Below are positions 60,225 to 64,000 of a stretch of 64,000 nucleotides of DNA, piece after piece. The notes beneath the pieces were generated by a model. That model was not told the origin of the DNA. It saw only the letters and a program-made list of their open reading frames with translations, and made no database searches. Every line of letters starts with the position of its first letter. The stretch's first letter is position 1. Source of the DNA: Xestospongia muta (taxonomy: Eukaryota; Porifera; Demospongiae; Haplosclerida; Petrosiidae). Both the position numbers and the translations under genes were made by a program. The stretch lies in NCBI GenBank assembly GCA_963693285.1, contig OY848917.1:15996192-16060191 (forward strand). The letters run 5' to 3'.

Positions 60225-62330
60225 CCATACTGGATTTGTTTTGTGTAGTATCTTTCCACACTTTAAGGTCATCAAAAGGAGATAAACGTAGAAATCTATT
60301 ATAAACAAGATAATATTATTAATAAACAAAAATATTATGACTTTATTAAAACTGTAAAAATCTTCTAGTTTATTCTGTATCGGTGTACAAGTCATAGCCC
60401 AACGATATTCTAAAAATAACTAAAAATATCTTGACTAAACTCTATATGCAACATACCAGAAGATAGTTTACAACATGCAACATTCATAGCAGCTTTAGAA
60501 TTTTTTATCGTACATGCTTCATCAAGAATAACACGATTCCAATGTATCTGAAAGAGAGTATCACTAGCAGGTTGATGGTTGACACTAGCACTACTCTCCT
60601 TATGATAACATAAACGATTATCATTATGAATTATTATGTTTAACTCACTGTTAATGAACCAGCTTCAATCCTAACAATATTATAAGTAGTCATTACTACA
60701 TCATAATGTAGAAGTCTGGGTAGTAAGTAATTTAATGAGCTAAATAATAGGGACTAACTCTTCTGGATTTTTTGGCCGATTTCTGCCATGATAAAGTGTG
60801 ACTGAGAGGACACCAGAGTAGACTTTACATTTTATTTCAGACTCCCACATTTTCAATAATGCTAAAGGAACAACTACTAAAGTTGTGTTACACTCCAACA
60901 ATCCTATAATATTAGTTCATTATTGTACATTAAATACATTTCATACTTACTGTCATCTCTTCTACTAGTAAAGTGAGAATCTTTTTCTGATTCTTTTTTA
61001 TAATTAGTGAGATCATTGATAGGGTCTTACCCAACCCCCTGTCATTGGCTACATGTACACACATAATTAAATTGTTTATTACAGAGTTACACTCACCTAG
61101 GATACCACCATGAGGTATCTGGCCCTCTCTCCATTGGAGCCATGCCAATGCCCTATTTTGATGTCTCATGAGATCAACTTTAAGACCACTAGGAGTTTCA
61201 GCTAAAGTTTCTTCTGATGGACATGTTGAGATAGACCTAACAATTGACATTAACATTAGAGTTAACATTTTTGTCTTACGAATGTAAATTTTGTACAGCA
61301 CCAGCTGTTAAAATTTAGCTTGAGAATGTATGGCAAAGACCTATTGTTATAATAAATATTGAAATAGTTTGTTTATTTATTTACTGGTTTCTTGGGTTCT
61401 TGATCCTCGTCATCAGGATGTGATAGAAGTTCCTCAATTTCGGACTTGAAAGGTACATATCCATGAAGATGTAACTTTCTTTTTTTAATCATGGCAATCT
61501 GTCGTTGTATGGTTACACCTTTATCAGAAAGATTAGAACCAAATCTATCTAACAATGTCTACAGAAACAAATCACATGATTAATCATGTGATATGTCACA
61601 CGATCACACACAAACCTGTTGTTCAACTAATTGTTTTACAAAATTTCTGAACTGAAAACCAAGTTTGAAGACACCTTCTTTTTCTTTAACTTCATCCTCT
61701 TTCTCTTCATTGACCATTACAACAGCTGAATCATTACAAGTCTTACCAGTGGATACTTTGGAAAGTGAAGATGCTAACAGAACATTTAGATACCTCTTTG
61801 TGACCTAAAAATGTTAGTTAAGTTGACAGAAAGTTAATGGTTTACTTTTAACATTGGGCTCTAGGTTTTCCTTGTCCTATAAGAGAAGAGCATTACATAG
61901 TACAACATAGACATGTTTAAACTTACCACCAAGCTACGATATCCACACCATTCTGTCAGCCCTTGACTACAATGAAATCCCACACTAGAAAATAATAAGT
62001 AATAATTAACTTGATAATCGATATTAATTTAGTGTACCATTCTTGGCCTTCTTCATATATTGTTATAGGTGAGTCTTTGTGAACAGGACAATTATGTAGA
62101 GACACACTACAAGAGAGAAGAGGTGTAAAATCATCACTTAGTCTCTTAACTTACTTTGCCTCTTGTCTGAACTTACACACAGGAGTTTGACTATAAACAT
62201 AGAAACTTTTCCCATATGATTTCTTTTTGACGCCAAAACGTAGGTCACAAGGTTGGTCTACTGAGAGAGACACAATTTAACTGAAGACGCAGTCCTATTA
62301 TACTTACCATGGTAACAAGATAGTGTTGTG
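60225..62330 (-). CDS. TTF2-like SNF2-family ATPase gene, lacking the C-terminal half
   Basis: Exons on the minus strand, 5' to 3': an uncertain first exon ending at 62309; 62155-62260 (GRF-type zinc finger, [19 protein letters not shown]); 62038-62106 ([14 protein letters not shown]); 61927-61984 ([12 protein letters not shown]); 61845-61876; 61616-61804; 61385-61558; 61097-61236 ([24 protein letters not shown]); 60951-61048 ([16 protein letters not shown]); 60759-60903 ([24 protein letters not shown]); 60649-60715 ([12 protein letters not shown]); 60457-60547 ([15 protein letters not shown]); about 60342-60409 ([16 protein letters not shown]); 60225-60295 ([15 protein letters not shown]). 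Order and wording match transcription termination factor 2, a DNA-dependent ATPase that releases RNA polymerase II transcripts. Helicase lobe 2 is absent. Oddities: GMGLGKT is RGLGKT, DEAH is DEAC, TGTP is TCTP, and the junction after the TCTP exon cannot be joined in frame with GT-AG. Confidence 0.7.
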
Positions 62331-62414
62331 TTGCTCTAAATGACCCTGCTAAGTTACCCATGAGACCAGCAACCTTGTATCGAGGATTACCTGTTATTGG
62401 TAGCTGGGATGGTT

Positions 62415-62992
62415 CTAGCCTCGTACCCAGGCGTTCTAGGAAAGAGTAGAACGCATGGTGACTACTGCTTGCGCATGCGCGTAATTATTGAACATAATTA
62501 CTACATTTTCAATTAAATGACGAATCGATGGCCTGGGTTTATAATGATGACGTTTCATTCACTACACGAGTTTTAGCATGGCTAGTCAAATTTGTCGGTT
62601 ATGCAGTGATTTAGTGAAAGCCAAAAGAGCAACAAACTGGTTTAAAAACGACTGGGTTTCTCGAATAATATTTTGCTTGAGGTTATCGTTTTGAGAGATG
62701 ATGGTCTCTTTTTATATATTTGTATTAAATGCAAACTATAAATTGTGTCTCTAGAGAATCTCTTGCAGACTTGAGGCATTCAAACAACTGGTTCCTAGCT
62801 TCTTTAGAGCATACAATAGACAAGCAGAAAAGTTTCTATCAGTACTACATAGTAATCACAATTAATCTAACATTGAATTTTGACGCCATAGTTGACGGAG
62901 AATTTATATATACTATTTCCAAGAAATTTGTGGAAATTAAACGCATGCGCAAACAGTAGTTACGAGGCGTTTAGCCTGGGTACGAGGCTAGG
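62415..62992. mobile_element. Second TIR element carrying a gene fragment
   Basis: Ends are inverted: TAGCCTCGTACCCAGGC at 62415 and GCCTGGGTACGAGGCTA ending near 62992; a second inverted word CTACTG(C/T)TTGCGCATGCG lies further in. Flanks GGATGGTTC and GGGTGGTTT agree at seven of nine positions, a possible 9-bp target duplication. Termini start with TAG like the element at 28875. It sits directly upstream of the TTF2-like gene. Confidence 0.6.
62578..62959 (+). pseudogene. ZAD-like zinc-finger gene fragment in the second TIR element
   Basis: MASQICRLCSDLVKAKRATN starts a C-x2-C domain; after a frame change the matching YICIKCK (C-x2-C) and VSLESLADLRHSN follow. This resembles zinc-finger-associated (ZAD-like) N-terminal domains. 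Stops and frameshift show it is a captured, non-functional fragment. Confidence 0.4.
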
Positions 62993-63723
62993 GTGGTTTT
63001 TGGTGTAACTTGATTATGATGACATCATAATGAAATGTCATATAGTGATGTCATCATATTGATGACATCACCTAAATCAAACCTAACATTGTTAACTCAC
63101 ATAATAATACATAATAATACATAATAATATTTTATGAAATTTTCTTTGTTAGTTCTTGTTTGTTATACCAACTGCATATTTTTGGATGTACAAAAACTTT
63201 CTGTAATGTTCTCTGTGACTGAGAAAGGACCAGTTCTACTAATATTCCTTCCCAGTAGTTTAAAATTTAAAAATTAATAATAAATGTTGTGTTGCCCAAA
63301 TGATTCCTCCTCACTCACCTATTGGGGCTTCCACTTAGGCTCCAGGATTCCCTGCTATTGCTAGCTAGGACTGCCACCATAGCCTGGCCATAACACGACC
63401 TACCCAAGTTGGTTTCCTTTTATATGTGATTTTGTCATCAGGCTCTTGTGAGGAGCGACTGTAAATTACTATGAGTTTCATTAATGATTGCTATTTAATA
63501 TATATACCAGTGTCGGTGAACAATCTAATCTGGAGCTTACTAAGGTATTGGTATTGGATTATGACTGTGACAATAATGAGAATTATACCATAGTGATGAG
63601 GTATAGGAATCTGTCCATATAGTATTGGGCATGAGACCAACATTAATCTTACCTTTTAGATGAGCATCCTGTTGGAACTTCAAATTTAACCTTAACAGCA
63701 CTAAAACTTTCTGCTCTAACTTG

Positions 63724-63860
63724 CGGTGACCCAGTAGGTTGCAATTTGGGCCTATCTTAAGATCTAAACCCTAAATCCTAAACCCTAAACCCTAAACGCG
63801 ACCTCACAGTTTAGGGTTTAGATCTTAAGATAGGCCCAAAACGCGACCTACCAAGCCACC
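63724..63860. mobile_element. Palindromic short element with TTTAGGG-like words
   Basis: GGTGACCCAGTAGGTTGC..TTGGGCCTATCTTAAGATCT followed by CCTAAA-type repeats, then the inverse ending GATCTTAAGATAGGCCCAAA and CGACCTACCAAGCCACC. Related to 57996-58115. The interval 63000-63720 has only short TGATGACATCA palindromes near 63020-63065 and no coding signal. Confidence 0.75.
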
Positions 63861-64000
63861 ACCCTAAACATAGAATATGATCTCAAAAGCATGAAATAAC
63901 GTGACTATTGTGGAAGAATTATGAACTTCACTGAATTGTGACTTGTAAGTGTCTATATCTTATCTTAGTCAATATGTCCAATTGTCTATTCCTTTGTGTG

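Noticed and set aside
62324..62400. Possible first exon [14 protein letters not shown] of the TTF2-like gene
   Set aside because: Joined to the next exon it gives an immediate stop; another frame (TLSCYH) fits the zinc finger better, so the start is left undefined. A loosely similar segment at 63285-63380 suggests repeat origin.
63760..63830. Interstitial telomere of TTTAGGG type
   Set aside because: Repeats are few, imperfect and arranged as inverted arms of a small element also found at 58 kb.

Overview
This window looks like a stretch of a marine-sponge-like animal genome (an Amphimedon-type demosponge is my best guess; this is inference). It is strongly AT-rich. It contains many short GT-AG introns, calcium-binding EGF exons of about 123 bp, a TTF2-type SNF2 helicase, adenylyl-cyclase and Death-domain exons, and several classes of DNA transposon debris. 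There are no bacterial-style genes, operons or CRISPR arrays.

Main content, minus strand, 1-28.7 kb and 45.6-54.5 kb: four tandem paralogues of one receptor-like gene. Each starts with a 49-bp signal-peptide exon, then one large exon of about 1.32 kb encoding an IgGFc-binding-protein-type domain. A classical EGF exon (111 bp), a variable run of calcium-binding EGF exons, a stalk exon, a split transmembrane segment and a roughly 123-residue cytoplasmic-tail exon follow. Copy 1 (1-3720) runs off the window. Copy 2 (6319-13724) has 11 cbEGF exons, copy 3 (16579-28721) has 24 and copy 4 (45575-54469) has 14. Every internal boundary from the signal exon to the stalk exon falls after the first base of a codon, so EGF exons can be gained, lost or skipped without breaking the frame. 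The tails share an EPIYDYI motif and a C-terminal YVSM/YVTM/YISM motif, which suggests tyrosine-phosphorylation signalling. The extracellular IgGFc domains are mosaics. I regard this array as the most interesting system here: a candidate expanding, recombining surface-recognition or adhesion family.

Between the genes are relics. Decayed EGF exons lie 5' of copies 1 and 2. A 1.14-kb terminal-inverted-repeat element with a perfect 9-bp target duplication lies just upstream of the copy 3 promoter, carrying helicase-like and other gene fragments; a truncated copy sits at the same place in front of copy 4. Two copies of a decayed EGF/Sushi gene lie further out (32.3-34.1 kb and 55.4-56.6 kb).

The 34-45 kb interval holds a decayed CXC-motif mobile-element ORF, a small secreted cysteine-rich, possibly GPI-anchored gene on the plus strand (36842-37285), a broken adenylyl-cyclase relic (39.7-40.6 kb) and several orphan exons.

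The right end (56.9-64 kb) has a Death-domain terminal exon (plus), palindromic MITE-like elements, a piggyBac transposase pseudogene with a 42-bp minisatellite at its 3' side, a TTF2-like SNF2 gene that lacks its C-terminal half, and a second TIR element carrying a zinc-finger-like gene fragment.

Exon limits were placed by eye from GT-AG sites and conserved phase; no alignment or RNA evidence was available.
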